NCBI GenBank assembly: GCA_903863905.1
Contig: CAIPDT010000029.1
Coordinates: 1-47,368, forward strand
Reading direction: 5' to 3'
DNA length: 47,368 nucleotides
DNA from: an uncultured Methylococcaceae bacterium
Lineage (GTDB): Bacteria; Pseudomonadota; Gammaproteobacteria; Methylococcales; Methylomonadaceae
Shown one piece after another: positions 17,546 to 27,559 of the stretch. The notes below the pieces were generated by a model that saw nothing but the letters and a program-made list of their open reading frames with translations, did no database searches and had not been told where the DNA came from. Numbering within the stretch: position 1 is the first letter of the stretch; the number at the start of each line of letters is the position of its first letter. A program made the translations under genes and the position numbers.

Positions 17546-18478
17546 ATGCAAACACCTGTTCCTGAAGTTTTATCAACCTTATCCACTTTACGTGATTACA
17601 TCCGCTGGGCTTCAAGTCGTTTAAGTCAGGCTCAAGTAAGTTTTGGCCATGGCACAGTCACTGCGCTGGATGAAGCGGCAGCACTTGTTTTACATACCGT
17701 TTATCAACCCTATAACTTATCTGAAACGTATTTTGATACTGTTTTAATCTTAAGTGAGCGTCAAGCTATTGTTGACGTCATCAATAAGCGTATTAATGAC
17801 AGAATCCCCGCTGCTTACATCACTCATGAAGCGATTTTTGCCGGATTATCCTTTTATGTGGATTCCAGAGTTTTAGTGCCTAGATCACCGATTGCGGAAT
17901 TAATTGAACAACGCTTTTCACCTTGGGTAGAAGAAGAAAATGTCACTCGGATTTTAGATCTGTGCACCGGTAGTGGTTGTATAGCTATTGCCTGTGCCTA
18001 TGCGTTTCAACATGCCTGGGTCGATGCGGTTGATTTATCACCCGATGCCTTAGCCGTTGCGGAAATGAATGTTGAAAAACATCAACTCGAAGAGACGTTA
18101 ACCCTCTATCAATCAGACTTGTTTAAAGAACTACAACCCCATCCTTATGACATTATCGTCAGTAATCCGCCGTATGTGGCACAAGCAGAATGGGAGCAAT
18201 TAGCTCCAGAGTTTCGTGCTGAACCCGATATGGGCTTTAAAGGCGGTGATAGTGGTTTAGATTTAGTGATTCGTATTTTAGTTGAAGCGAATGATTATTT
18301 AGCCGAACACGGTATCTTGGTGGTTGAAGTGGGGAGTAGTGCTGAAACATTACAAGATACTTTCCCTGATGTGCCTTTTTATTGGTTAAGTTTTGAACGG
18401 GGAGGGGATGGGGTATTTTTACTCACTGCTGAACAAGTTGATCATTATCACGAATTATTTATAGCGGCTTTAAATTAA
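17546..18478 (+). CDS. prmB: Ribosomal protein uL3 N5-glutamine methyltransferase
   Basis: SAM-dependent enzyme that methylates a glutamine of ribosomal protein L3. The 310-residue protein has a helical N-terminal domain and a Rossmann methyltransferase core with motif [14 protein letters not shown], then the NPPY catalytic motif ([12 protein letters not shown]). PrmB differs from the release-factor methyltransferase PrmC by its N-terminal domain and its place next to aroC, as here and in E. coli. aroC starts one base after the stop. Confidence 0.95.
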   Translation: MQTPVPEVLSTLSTLRDYIRWASSRLSQAQVSFGHGTVTALDEAAALVLHTVYQPYNLSETYFDTVLILSERQAIVDVINKRINDRIPAAYITHEAIFAGLSFYVDSRVLVPRSPIAELIEQRFSPWVEEENVTRILDLCTGSGCIAIACAYAFQHAWVDAVDLSPDALAVAEMNVEKHQLEETLTLYQSDLFKELQPHPYDIIVSNPPYVAQAEWEQLAPEFRAEPDMGFKGGDSGLDLVIRILVEANDYLAEHGILVVEVGSSAETLQDTFPDVPFYWLSFERGGDGVFLLTAEQVDHYHELFIAALN

Positions 18479-18479
18479 T

Positions 18480-19568
18480 ATGTCTGGAAATACCATAGGA
18501 AAACTGTTTGCTGTCACTTCTTTTGGCGAAAGCCATGGGCCTGCTATTGGTTGTATTGTTGATGGCTGTCCTCCAGGAATGAGTTTAACAGAAGCTGATT
18601 TACAAGAAGATTTGGATCGTAGAAAACCCGGTACCTCAAGACACACCACGCAACGTCGTGAAGCAGATGAAGTTAAAATTTTGTCAGGTGTTTTTGAAGG
18701 TAAAACCACCGGAACTCCAATTAGTTTGTTAATTGAAAATACCGATCAGCGCTCAAAAGATTATTCAAAAATCTCAGAGACTTTTAGACCTGGACACGCA
18801 GACTATACGTATCAACAAAAGTATGGTTTTAGAGATTATCGAGGTGGTGGACGTTCTTCTGCACGTGAAACAGCGATGCGAGTGGCGGCTGGAGGTATTG
18901 CTAAAAAATATCTTAAAGAAACCTGTGGTATTGAGATTCGCGGTTATTTGTCACAATTAGGTCCGATTAAAATCGAAAAAATAGATTGGTCCATCATTGA
19001 TAGCAATCCTTTTTTCTGTCCTGATATCGATAAGGTTCCTGAAATGGAAGCTTACATGGATGCCTTACGTAAAGAAGGCGAATCTATTGGGGCACGAATC
19101 GAAGTTGTCGCCACCAATGTGCCGCCGGGCTTAGGAGAACCTATATTTGATCGTCTTGATGCAGATCTCGCACATGCTTTAATGAGTATTAATGCCGTCA
19201 AGGGTGTTGAAATTGGTGACGGTTTTGCCTGTGTGGACACTAAAGGAACCCAGTTTAGAGACGAAATAACGCCGACTGGATTCTTAAGTAATCACGCAGG
19301 GGGTATCTTAGGCGGTATTTCAAGTGGTCAAGTTGTCACGGCCAGTATTGCTTTAAAGCCAACTGCCAGTTTACGTTTACCGGGTAAAAGTATTAACGTA
19401 CACGGTGAAGCCATTGACGTCGTGACAGAAGGTCGCCATGATCCTTGTGTGGGCATTCGAGCGACGCCGATTGCGGAAGCGATGATGGCGATTGTTTTAA
19501 TGGATCATTTATTACGCCATAGAGCCCAAAACTTGGGTGTAGACTCTGGGTTACCTTTTATAAGTTAA
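18480..19568 (+). CDS. aroC: Chorismate synthase
   Basis: AroC makes chorismate from EPSP, the last shared step of aromatic amino-acid synthesis, and needs reduced FMN. The 362-residue protein starts [20 protein letters not shown] and contains the family signatures GESHGPAIG near residue 16, [25 protein letters not shown] and the later [16 protein letters not shown]. Length is normal. It is tightly coupled to prmB upstream and to the MFS gene downstream. Confidence 0.98.
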   Translation: MSGNTIGKLFAVTSFGESHGPAIGCIVDGCPPGMSLTEADLQEDLDRRKPGTSRHTTQRREADEVKILSGVFEGKTTGTPISLLIENTDQRSKDYSKISETFRPGHADYTYQQKYGFRDYRGGGRSSARETAMRVAAGGIAKKYLKETCGIEIRGYLSQLGPIKIEKIDWSIIDSNPFFCPDIDKVPEMEAYMDALRKEGESIGARIEVVATNVPPGLGEPIFDRLDADLAHALMSINAVKGVEIGDGFACVDTKGTQFRDEITPTGFLSNHAGGILGGISSGQVVTASIALKPTASLRLPGKSINVHGEAIDVVTEGRHDPCVGIRATPIAEAMMAIVLMDHLLRHRAQNLGVDSGLPFIS

Positions 19569-19572
19569 CTTG

Positions 19573-20736
19573 ATGGCTATTCCTTATTGGCGACTCTCGG
19601 GTTTTTATTTTTTTTACTTTGCAACCGTCGGTGGATTGCTACCCTATTGGAGTTTGTATTTAAAAGACAGTGGCTTTAATGCCATTCAAATAGGCGAGTT
19701 ATCGGCTTTATTAATCAGTACCAAAATTGTAGCCCCCAATATTTGGGGGTGGATTGCGGATCATACTGGCAAGAGTCTTCGCCTTATTCGGTTGGCTTCC
19801 TTGTTTGCGGCGCTGGTTTTTGCTGGGTTTTTAATCACTGAGCATTATCTAGGGTTTGCAGTTGTCACGCTGGTGTTTAGTTTTTTTTGGAATGCGGTAT
19901 TGCCTCAATTTGAGGCAGTTACCTTGTTTCATTTAAAAGAACACGCTTATCGCTACAGTCAAATTCGGCTTTGGGGATCGGTGGGGTTTATTATCACCGT
20001 CTTAAGTACGGGTCGTTTATTAGATACTGAACCCGTGAATTTTTTACCTTGGGTCGTCATTGGCTTACTCGGGTTAAGTTGGCTGGTGACCTTATTAACC
20101 CCTGAAGCTAACATAAGCTCTTCTAATGTGTGTTCAGTTGGCTTGGGGCAAATTTTAAAAAAGCCTGAAGTGATTGCCTTTTTTGTGGTTAATATTTTAG
20201 TTCAAATGGCGCACTCACCCTATTATGTTTTTTATTCTCTGTATTTAAAATCGAATCATTATTCAGCCACAGTAACGGGTTTATTATGGTCTTTAGGGGT
20301 GGTTTGTGAAATTGTCTTGTTCATTTATATGTCACAGCTTTTAAAAAATGTATCGTTAAGAAATATTTTATTGGTTAGTTTGTTGTTATCCGCTATGCGT
20401 TGGTTTGTCATTGCCTGGTTCCCAGAAACGCTCGTATTAATGACACTCGCGCAATTATTACATGCTGCGACTTTTGGTGGTGTGCATGTGGCCGCTATTC
20501 ATCTAGTTCATTTATATTTTGGTGCAGAACATCAAGGTAAGGGTCAAGCTCTGTATGCCAGCCTTAGTTTTGGTATTGGCGGTATTTTTGGTAGTCTGTA
20601 CAGCGGTTATTACTGGGAATCGTTAGGTGGGCGCTTTGTGTATTCAATAGCCGCCTTATTATGTATCTTGGCTTGGTTTATTTGTTATCGTTGGGTCGGT
20701 AGGAAAAATACTCAAAAGGTTTATTCAATAGGATAA
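19573..20736 (+). CDS. MFS transporter, HcaT-like (PPP family)
   Basis: 387 residues and about 12 membrane helices, in two six-helix halves. The first helix carries FYFFYFATVGGLLPYWSLYL, which is the hallmark of the MFS_1-like/phenylpropionate permease (HcaT) branch, followed by IQIGEL and GWIADHTGKSLRLIRL (MFS motif A). The start is the ATG at 19573, four bases after the aroC stop; a TTG at 19570 is less likely. The substrate is unknown. Orthologs often sit in conserved contexts unrelated to aromatic uptake, so the HcaT name should not be read as a function. Confidence 0.85.
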   Translation: MAIPYWRLSGFYFFYFATVGGLLPYWSLYLKDSGFNAIQIGELSALLISTKIVAPNIWGWIADHTGKSLRLIRLASLFAALVFAGFLITEHYLGFAVVTLVFSFFWNAVLPQFEAVTLFHLKEHAYRYSQIRLWGSVGFIITVLSTGRLLDTEPVNFLPWVVIGLLGLSWLVTLLTPEANISSSNVCSVGLGQILKKPEVIAFFVVNILVQMAHSPYYVFYSLYLKSNHYSATVTGLLWSLGVVCEIVLFIYMSQLLKNVSLRNILLVSLLLSAMRWFVIAWFPETLVLMTLAQLLHAATFGGVHVAAIHLVHLYFGAEHQGKGQALYASLSFGIGGIFGSLYSGYYWESLGGRFVYSIAALLCILAWFICYRWVGRKNTQKVYSIG

Positions 20737-20770
20737 AATACCCCAAAATTTATTTTGGTTAGGATGTGCT

Positions 20771-21385
20771 GTGTTTGAAATAATTAAAAGTGGTGGGTGG
20801 ATGATGCTACCCATCATTCTTTGCTCCATTAGTGCAATGGCCATTGTTGGTGAACGATTTTGGTCTTTACAACGAAAAAAGATTATCCCTGCTGACTTAG
20901 TGCCGCACCTTTGGAAACTATATCGACAAGATAAACTTAATGACCACGTTTTACAAGAATTGAGATTTAGCTCGCCGTTAGGTAGTATATTAGCAGCCGG
21001 CATTGCCAATAGACACTTAGGACGAGATGTCATGAAAGAATGTATCGAAGAATCAGGCCGTAAAGTGGTTCACGATTTAGAACGCTACTTAAATACCTTA
21101 GGAACCATTGCCGCTATTGGGCCTTTATTAGGATTATTAGGCACTGTCTTTGGTATGATAGATATTTTTTCTTCCTTGATGGAACATGGCTCTGGCGATC
21201 CTGCGGCTTTGGCGGGTGGTATTTCAGTGGCTTTAGTTACCACGGCAGCCGGTTTAACGGTAGGTATTCCTAGTTTGATTTTTCATCGTTATTTTGAAGG
21301 TTTAGTCGATGGCTATGTGGTCGATATGGAGTATGAAGCCTTGAGACTAATTGATATTCTGCATGGAGACCGAGAGGCCCTGTAA
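20771..21385 (+). CDS. exbB: MotA/TolQ/ExbB-family proton channel subunit
   Basis: 204-residue inner-membrane protein with three hydrophobic segments: one near the N-terminus (MMLPIILCSISAMAIVGE), then a cytoplasmic loop, then two helices around TLGTIAAIGPLLGLLGTVFGMI and GISVALVTTAAGLTVGIPSL. These last two hold the proton-path threonine region typical of ExbB. Translation starts at GTG 20771 with AGGA 6 bases upstream. It pairs with exbD downstream and can energise TonB-dependent or related outer-membrane transport using the proton gradient. In many gammaproteobacteria this pair stands before lpxK. Confidence 0.93.
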   Translation: MFEIIKSGGWMMLPIILCSISAMAIVGERFWSLQRKKIIPADLVPHLWKLYRQDKLNDHVLQELRFSSPLGSILAAGIANRHLGRDVMKECIEESGRKVVHDLERYLNTLGTIAAIGPLLGLLGTVFGMIDIFSSLMEHGSGDPAALAGGISVALVTTAAGLTVGIPSLIFHRYFEGLVDGYVVDMEYEALRLIDILHGDREAL

Positions 21386-21822
21386 TGAACTTTAGACATA
21401 AAAAAAGAGAAAGGGTAGATATCACTTTAATATCCATGATCGATGTCTTGTTTGTATTGTTACTTTTTTTTATGGTCTCAACGACTTTTAATCGACATAG
21501 CGGAATTAAGATTACCTTGCCAGACGCTAAAGGTCTCACGACAGAGAAAAACATGCAAATAATCACCTTACGTATTGATAAGGACGGTGTTTATTCTTTA
21601 AGTAATGATGAGGGGTCAAAACAGGCCTTGGTTAATTTATCAATAGATACCTTAAAACAGATGTTATTAAGTCGCTCCACGCAAAATAAGGAACTCCCCT
21701 TTGTGATTAATGCCGATGCTAAAACCCCCCATCAATTTGTGATTAGTGCCTTAGAGGTTGCAGGACAAGCCGGTTTTACGCACATTACCTTTGCAGCTCA
21801 ACCAATAAAAGTTAAACCATGA
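21385..21822 (+). CDS. exbD: ExbD/TolR-family biopolymer transport protein
   Basis: 145 residues: a short cytoplasmic N-terminus (NFRHKKRERVDITLI), one membrane helix (SMIDVLFVLLLFFMVSTTF) holding the proton-carrying aspartate in MID, and a periplasmic domain. The ATG shares one base with the exbB stop (TAATG), and the stop overlaps lpxK by four bases (ATGA), so translation of the three is coupled. It forms the ExbB-ExbD motor. Confidence 0.93.
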   Translation: MNFRHKKRERVDITLISMIDVLFVLLLFFMVSTTFNRHSGIKITLPDAKGLTTEKNMQIITLRIDKDGVYSLSNDEGSKQALVNLSIDTLKQMLLSRSTQNKELPFVINADAKTPHQFVISALEVAGQAGFTHITFAAQPIKVKP

Positions 21823-22811
21823 AAAAAACGCTGTCAAGATGGCTCGTTGATGTTTGGTATAAAGATCCTTTTATTGGGGTCTGGTTAATGCCTTTAGGCT
21901 TTTTGTTTAGTGACGCCGTTAAATTCAGAAAGTTTTTATATAAAATCGGCGTGTTAAAGGTTCATACGTTACCGGTACCTGTTATTGTGGTCGGTAATAT
22001 TACTGTAGGTGGAACCGGTAAAACACCGTTAATCATTTGGATGGCGGGGTTTTTAAAAAGTGCCGGCTATCAACCCGGCATTATTAGTCGAGGTTATGGT
22101 GGTCAAGCTGAAACGTGGCCACAAGCGGTTAATAGTTCCAGTGATCCTAAATTAGTCGGGGATGAAGCGGTCTTAATGGCTAAGTGGGCAGGGTGTCCTG
22201 TCGTCGTCGGTCCTTCACGAGTAGAATCAGCGCGTTTATTGCTTGAAAATAATACCTGTGATGTTGTTTTATCGGATGATGGTTTACAACATTACGCGTT
22301 AAATAGAACCTTAGAAATTGCCGTTATAGATGGTGATAGACGCTTTGGTAACGGTTATTGTTTACCTGCGGGTCCGTTACGTGAGCCCATAGAACGTTTA
22401 AAAACCGTTGATTTAGTCATTGTTAACGGCGACAGCACCGAAGATGATGAGTTTTCGATGGCGATGCAAGGTGATGTGTTAATTAACGCCGTCACGGGAG
22501 AACAAAAAGCGTTGGCAGATTTCAAGGGTATACCTTGTCACGCCTTAGCCGGAATCGGCAATCCTGAACGCTTTTTTAAGCACTTAGAGGGTGCTGGGTT
22601 AGCGTGTACGACCCAGAGTTTTCCTGATCATTATCAATATCAAGCGCGAGATATTAAGCACAAAAGTAATATTCCGGTATTGATGACAGAGAAAGATGCC
22701 GTAAAATGTACCAATTTTGTACAAACACAGCATTGGTATTTGCCCATTAAAGCGTGTCCAGAACCGCGTTTTGCAGAACACTTATTAAATTTACTTAAGA
22801 GAAAAGCATGA
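21819..22811 (+). CDS. lpxK: Tetraacyldisaccharide 4'-kinase
   Basis: LpxK phosphorylates the lipid A precursor DS-1-P to lipid IVA at the inner membrane. The 330-residue protein has an N-terminal membrane-associating helix ([15 protein letters not shown]) and a P-loop [13 protein letters not shown], then SRGYGG, a nucleotide-proximal region with GDEAVLMA, and [11 protein letters not shown]. These are diagnostic for LpxK. msbA, often adjacent, is not present; instead exbBD precede it. The trm112-like gene overlaps by four bases. Confidence 0.97.
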   Translation: MKKTLSRWLVDVWYKDPFIGVWLMPLGFLFSDAVKFRKFLYKIGVLKVHTLPVPVIVVGNITVGGTGKTPLIIWMAGFLKSAGYQPGIISRGYGGQAETWPQAVNSSSDPKLVGDEAVLMAKWAGCPVVVGPSRVESARLLLENNTCDVVLSDDGLQHYALNRTLEIAVIDGDRRFGNGYCLPAGPLREPIERLKTVDLVIVNGDSTEDDEFSMAMQGDVLINAVTGEQKALADFKGIPCHALAGIGNPERFFKHLEGAGLACTTQSFPDHYQYQARDIKHKSNIPVLMTEKDAVKCTNFVQTQHWYLPIKACPEPRFAEHLLNLLKRKA

Positions 22812-23002
22812 TAGATAAAAAACTGTTCGATATTTTAGCTTGTCCTTTATGCAAAAGTCCTTTGCATTATGATAAGACCACGGAAGAATTGATATGCCGA
22901 GCAGATCGTCTGGCTTTTCCTATTCGAGATGATATTCCTGTGATGTTAGAAGACGAAGCCCGGGTGATTAGTGACGAAGAAAGAGCCGCTTTATACAAAT
23001 GA
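22808..23002 (+). CDS. ycaR: Trm112/YcaR-family small protein
   Basis: 64 residues. It starts [19 protein letters not shown] with a CPLC knuckle and a single later cysteine, then [16 protein letters not shown], the conserved core of the YcaR/Trm112 family. The lpxK-ycaR-kdsB order is widely conserved, with four-base overlaps on both sides. Bacterial function is not settled; homologs in archaea and eukaryotes activate methyltransferases. Confidence 0.93.
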   Translation: MIDKKLFDILACPLCKSPLHYDKTTEELICRADRLAFPIRDDIPVMLEDEARVISDEERAALYK

Positions 23003-23781
23003 GCGTCCCTTTTAAAGTCGTCATCCCTGCCCGTTATGCTTCAACACGTTTACCAGGTAAGCCCTTATTAAACATAGCGGGTAAACCGATGATTGTGCAT
23101 GTCTGCGAACGTGCACAAGAAGCCGGTGCAGAAGAAGTCATTGTCGCGACCGATAATAACGAGATTTATCAAACGGTTTCAGCGCTGGGCATTAAAGCCG
23201 TGATGACACGAACTGATCATCAAAGTGGTACCGAACGTTTAGCCGAAGTCGCTGAACAGTGTGGTTGGGATGATGATCAAATTATCGTCAATCTGCAAGG
23301 GGATGAACCTTTAATACCACCTGAGTATGTTTATGACGTGGCTCAAATCTTGGCCAGTCAACAACACGCGGGCATTGCGACTTTAGCGGCCAACATTGAA
23401 GACCATCAAGAAATCTTTAATCCCAATGCCGTTAAAGTGGTCTTGAATAAAGCCGGCTACGCCTTGTATTTTAGTCGAGCCCCCATTCCTTGGGAACGGG
23501 ATGCTTTTAGCACGCCTGATAAAAACCCTTCTGGGAAACAAGCGTACTTAAGACATATTGGCATGTATGCTTATAGGGTCGATTTTTTAAAACGTTATTG
23601 TTCTTGGGAGTCTTCAACTCTTGAGTCTATTGAAGCCTTAGAGCAATTAAGAATATTGTGGCAAGGTGAAGCCATTATAGTCAAGGTAGTGGCTAAAACC
23701 CCGCCCGCAGGTGTCGATACACCTGAAGACTTAGCCCGTGTTGATCAATTGATGTCTTTATTATTTGACAGACGGCGTTAA
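22999..23781 (+). CDS. kdsB: 3-deoxy-manno-octulosonate cytidylyltransferase
   Basis: KdsB activates Kdo with CTP to CMP-Kdo for the LPS inner core. The 260-residue protein starts [19 protein letters not shown], the nucleotide-binding signature, and has [12 protein letters not shown] and the later KHIGMYAYR-like segment ([13 protein letters not shown]). It ends the lpxK operon and is followed by a strong terminator. Confidence 0.97.
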   Translation: MSVPFKVVIPARYASTRLPGKPLLNIAGKPMIVHVCERAQEAGAEEVIVATDNNEIYQTVSALGIKAVMTRTDHQSGTERLAEVAEQCGWDDDQIIVNLQGDEPLIPPEYVYDVAQILASQQHAGIATLAANIEDHQEIFNPNAVKVVLNKAGYALYFSRAPIPWERDAFSTPDKNPSGKQAYLRHIGMYAYRVDFLKRYCSWESSTLESIEALEQLRILWQGEAIIVKVVAKTPPAGVDTPEDLARVDQLMSLLFDRRR

Positions 23782-23806
23782 CACCAGTAATTTAAGCAGT
23801 TTTTTT

Positions 23807-23847
23807 GTAACTTCTTTAAAGCTGAGTGCTTAAGAAGTTACGTTTTT
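23807..23847 (+). terminator. Terminator after kdsB
   Basis: GTAACTTCTT (23807-23816) pairs with AAGAAGTTAC (23832-23841). The stem continues inward for four more pairs past a two-base bulge, and GTTTTT follows. A strong intrinsic terminator separating the LPS genes from alaC. Confidence 0.85.
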
Positions 23848-23882
23848 ACCTCACTCATACTTAGGTTGCAGAAGAGCGCGTA

Positions 23883-25067
23883 ATGCAAGAATTTCATAGA
23901 ATAAGCCGTTTACCCCCTTATGTTTTTAATATTGTTAACGAATTAAAGGCCAAAGCGAGAGCGGCCGGAGAAGATATTATTGATTTTGGTATGGGTAATC
24001 CGGATCAACCCACGCCTCAACATATCGTTGATAAATTAATTGAAGCGGTTAATCGCCCTGATACGCATCGGTATTCCGTATCAAAAGGTATTCCACGCTT
24101 AAGAAAAGCTATCTGTAACTGGTATAAAACCCGATTTGATGTTGATCTTGATCCAGAAACAGAAGCGATTGTAACCATTGGTTCAAAAGAAGGCTTAGCG
24201 CATTTAGCTTTAGCGACTTTAGGCCCCGGTGATGTGGTTTTAGTACCTAACCCTGCGTATCCCATTCATCCGTATGGTGTGGTGATAGCGGGTGCTGATT
24301 TACGTCATGTTCCGATGATTCCGGGTGGTGACTTTTTTGAAGAATTGCAAAAAGCGATTGTCGATTCTTGGCCAAAACCTAAGATGTTAATCCTTAATTT
24401 TCCAGGTAATCCAACCACTCAATGTGTTGAATTGGATTTCTTTGAGAAAATTATCGCAGTCGCTAAAGAACATAATATTTGGGTGGTACAAGATATTGCT
24501 TATGCAGATATCGTATTCGACGGTTATGTCGCCCCGTCTATCTTACAAGTAGAAGGCGCCAAAGATATTGCGGTTGAGTTTTTCTCCATGTCTAAAAGTT
24601 ACAACATGCCGGGCTGGCGTGTGGGCTTTATGTGTGGCAATAAAGAATTGGTTTCAGCTTTGGCTAGAATTAAATCTTACCTTGATTATGGCACCTTTGC
24701 ACCGATTCAAATTGCAGCAATTGCCGCCTTAGAAGGCCCACAAGAATGCGTGGCAGAAATTGCCGACATGTACAGAAAAAGACGTGATGTTTTATGTGAC
24801 GGTTTAAACTCAGTGGGTTGGCCCGTAGAGAAACCAAAAGCAACTATGTTTGTTTGGGCCAAGATTCCTGATGCTTATAAAGATATGGGGTCACTTGAGT
24901 TTTCAAAAAAATTATTAATTGACGCTAAAGTCGCTGTGGCACCCGGTGTTGGTTTTGGTAATTATGGTGACGATCATGTGCGTTTTGGTTTAATTGAAAA
25001 TGAACATAGAACTCGCCAAGCTGTCAGAGGCATTCGTTTAATGATGAAAAAAGATGGTGTTATTTAA
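23883..25067 (+). CDS. alaC: Alanine transaminase AlaC (class I/II aminotransferase)
   Basis: PLP-dependent aminotransferase making alanine from glutamate and pyruvate. The 394-residue protein starts [13 protein letters not shown], typical of AlaC/YfdZ. The PLP lysine is K238 in [16 protein letters not shown], and the NFPGNPTTQ stretch and C-terminal RFGLIEN (cofactor phosphate and substrate carboxylate contacts) are present. The order alaC-hom-thrC occurs in several gamma- and betaproteobacteria. It precedes hom by 56 bp. Confidence 0.93.
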   Translation: MQEFHRISRLPPYVFNIVNELKAKARAAGEDIIDFGMGNPDQPTPQHIVDKLIEAVNRPDTHRYSVSKGIPRLRKAICNWYKTRFDVDLDPETEAIVTIGSKEGLAHLALATLGPGDVVLVPNPAYPIHPYGVVIAGADLRHVPMIPGGDFFEELQKAIVDSWPKPKMLILNFPGNPTTQCVELDFFEKIIAVAKEHNIWVVQDIAYADIVFDGYVAPSILQVEGAKDIAVEFFSMSKSYNMPGWRVGFMCGNKELVSALARIKSYLDYGTFAPIQIAAIAALEGPQECVAEIADMYRKRRDVLCDGLNSVGWPVEKPKATMFVWAKIPDAYKDMGSLEFSKKLLIDAKVAVAPGVGFGNYGDDHVRFGLIENEHRTRQAVRGIRLMMKKDGVI

Positions 25068-25123
25068 AGCCTGACACTGCTAGTCCCTGTGGAATGTGAA
25101 CAATTTTGTAACTGGAGCTTAAT

Positions 25124-26434
25124 TTGAAACCGGTAAAAGTAGGTGTATTAGGATTGGGTACCGTCGGTGGTGGTGCTGTCAATGTGTTAAAGCGTAATGC
25201 AGCAGAAATAGCTCGACGTGCAGGTAGAGAAATTATTATTACTCGCGCCTCTGCCAAAGATTTAAGCAAAGCCAGAATATGTGATACCCAAGGCATTATT
25301 TTAAGTACTGATCCCATGGATATCATCAATGATCCAGAGATCGAAATTGTTCTCGAATTAATTGGCGGTGCAGGCATCGTTAAAGAGTGGGTCTTAAAAG
25401 CGCTTGAAAATGGTAAGCACGTCGTCACGGCTAATAAATCACTGATTGCTTTACACGGCAATGAAATCTTTGCCAAAGCCAGTGAGAAAGGTTTAATTGT
25501 CGCGTTTGAAGCGGCCGTAGCCGGCGGTATTCCGATTATTAAAGCGATTCGTGAAGGCTTAAGTGGTAATCAAATAGAATGGTTAGCCGGTATTATTAAC
25601 GGCACCGGTAATTTTATTTTGACTGAGATGCGTGATAAAGGTCGAGACTTTTATGATGTGTTAGCGGAAGCGCAAGCGTTGGGTTACGCAGAAGCCGATC
25701 CTACTTTTGATGTTGAAGGCATTGATGCCGGCCATAAATTAACCATTTTGGCATCCATCGCGTTTGGGATTCCGTTGCAGTTTGACAAAGTCTACACCGA
25801 AGGCATTACCCAAATTACCCGTTTAGACGTGGAATATGCCGAACAATTAGGCTATCGTATTAAGCATTTAGGCATTGCTAGAAAAACCACCGAAGGTATC
25901 GAACTTAGAGTACATCCTACTTTAATTCCTGAACGTCGCTTGATTGCCAATGTGAATGGCGTCATGAATGCCGTCTTAGTGAAAGGGGATGCCGTCGGTG
26001 CCACCTTGTATTATGGGGCAGGGGCAGGGGCAGAACCCACCGCGTCAGCGGTCGTGGCAGATGTGATTGATGTGGTCAGAGCGTTAACCAGTGACCCAGA
26101 AAATCGGGTGCCGCATTTAGCGTTTCAAGCGGATGCTTTAGACGATATTCCGGTGTTAAGTTCTGAAAGCTTTAAAACCGCTTATTACTTGCGTCTTAAT
26201 GCCGAAGATAAACCAGGCGTCTTAGCCGATGTAACGCGTATCTTAGCAGATCATAACATTAGTATTGACGCCATCATCCAAAAAGAACCCTTACGCGATG
26301 AAACCGCCATACCCATTATATTGTTGACGCAAGTCACCTTAGAAAAAGAAATGAACGCAGCGATTGCAAAAATCGAAGCTTTAAAGACGGTGACGGGTCA
26401 AGTCAACCGTATCCGTTTAGAAACGTTAGGATAA
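25124..26434 (+). CDS. hom: Homoserine dehydrogenase
   Basis: Hom reduces aspartate semialdehyde to homoserine, the branch point to threonine and methionine. The 436-residue monofunctional enzyme has an N-terminal NAD(P) fold (GVLGLGTVGGG), the central catalytic region with the conserved AGGIPIIKAIREG and GIINGTGNFIL segments, and a C-terminal ACT domain (about 350-430) for feedback control by threonine. Translation starts at TTG 25124: GGAG lies at 25114-25117 and no ATG fits the N-terminus. thrC follows 15 bp on. Confidence 0.96.
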   Translation: MKPVKVGVLGLGTVGGGAVNVLKRNAAEIARRAGREIIITRASAKDLSKARICDTQGIILSTDPMDIINDPEIEIVLELIGGAGIVKEWVLKALENGKHVVTANKSLIALHGNEIFAKASEKGLIVAFEAAVAGGIPIIKAIREGLSGNQIEWLAGIINGTGNFILTEMRDKGRDFYDVLAEAQALGYAEADPTFDVEGIDAGHKLTILASIAFGIPLQFDKVYTEGITQITRLDVEYAEQLGYRIKHLGIARKTTEGIELRVHPTLIPERRLIANVNGVMNAVLVKGDAVGATLYYGAGAGAEPTASAVVADVIDVVRALTSDPENRVPHLAFQADALDDIPVLSSESFKTAYYLRLNAEDKPGVLADVTRILADHNISIDAIIQKEPLRDETAIPIILLTQVTLEKEMNAAIAKIEALKTVTGQVNRIRLETLG

Positions 26435-26449
26435 TTAAATAATATCATT

Positions 26450-27523
26450 ATGCAAAAACATTACACTGGATTAATTGAGCGTTACAGAGATCGTTTACCT
26501 GTCAGTGCAAGCACCCGTATTATCAGCTTAGCTGAAGGTGCTACGCCCCTGATTCAATTGCAAAACATTCCTAGAATGATCGGCAAAGATGTCGAAATCT
26601 ATGTCAAATTTGAAGGTCTAAATCCAACCGGTTCTTTTAAAGATCGCGGTATGACCATGGCGGTGACTAAAGCCGTTGAAGCAGGCAGTCAAGCGATTAT
26701 CTGTGCCTCTACAGGTAATACCTCTGCTTCAGCCGCCGCTTATGCAGCGCGTGCCGGTATTAAAGCGTTCGTTTTAATACCCGACGGTAAAATTGCCCTC
26801 GGTAAGTTAGCGCAAACCTTAATGTATAACGCCACTATTATCCAAATTAATGGTAATTTTGACCAAGGCATGGAATTGGTTAAAGAAGTAGCCAATCATG
26901 CGCCTGTCTCTATCGTTAACTCTATTAATCCGTTTAGATTAGAAGGCCAAAAAACCGCCGCCTTCGAAATTGTAGACGAGTTAGGCTTTGCACCCGATTA
27001 TCATTGTTTACCGGTTGGAAATGCGGGTAATATTTCAGCGTATTGGAAAGGTTATAACGAATATGCCACCGATCGCGTGTGTGGAAACCGTCCTGTTATG
27101 TGTGGTTATCAAGCCGCAGGGGCCGCCCCGTTTGTCGCAGGACATCCGATTGAAAATCCTGAAACCGTCGCAACCGCAATTCGTATTGGTAATCCTCAAT
27201 CATGGGATCTAGCCATTGCAGCGCAACAAGAATCAGGCGGTTGGTTTGATAAGTTTACTGACCAACAAATCTTAGCTGCACAAAAAATGTTATCTCAATT
27301 TGAAGGTATCTTTTGTGAACCGGCTTCAGCGGCTTCTTTAGCGGGTGCGCTCTATGACCTTAGTACCGGTAAGATTCCTGAGGGTAGCAAAATAGTCTGT
27401 ACCTTAACCGGCAACGGCATTAAAGATCCTGAAATAGCCATGCAACAATGTGCAGATGCAAAACCAGTCACTATCGAAGCCAATTTGGATGCCGTTAAAC
27501 GCGCCATTTTAGATTCAATGTAA
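26450..27523 (+). CDS. thrC: Threonine synthase
   Basis: PLP enzyme converting phosphohomoserine to threonine. The 357-residue protein is of the shorter class with the PLP lysine K64 in NPTGSFKDRG, the phosphate-binding CASTGNTSAS loop and a GNAGNISAYWKGY segment. It follows hom in an obvious operon. homoserine kinase (thrB) is not in the window, so that step must be encoded elsewhere. Confidence 0.96.
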   Translation: MQKHYTGLIERYRDRLPVSASTRIISLAEGATPLIQLQNIPRMIGKDVEIYVKFEGLNPTGSFKDRGMTMAVTKAVEAGSQAIICASTGNTSASAAAYAARAGIKAFVLIPDGKIALGKLAQTLMYNATIIQINGNFDQGMELVKEVANHAPVSIVNSINPFRLEGQKTAAFEIVDELGFAPDYHCLPVGNAGNISAYWKGYNEYATDRVCGNRPVMCGYQAAGAAPFVAGHPIENPETVATAIRIGNPQSWDLAIAAQQESGGWFDKFTDQQILAAQKMLSQFEGIFCEPASAASLAGALYDLSTGKIPEGSKIVCTLTGNGIKDPEIAMQQCADAKPVTIEANLDAVKRAILDSM

Positions 27524-27559
27524 ACCACTCTTTTATTTGTTCCAGAGAAAAATACCGTA

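Noticed and set aside
20743-20758. CCAAAA/TTTTGG dyad before exbB as an operator
   Set aside because: Short, AT-rich and common by chance; no supporting context.
25060-25476. 138-codon ORF antisense to hom
   Set aside because: Hom is full length with clear NAD-binding and ACT domains; the antisense frame has no domain.
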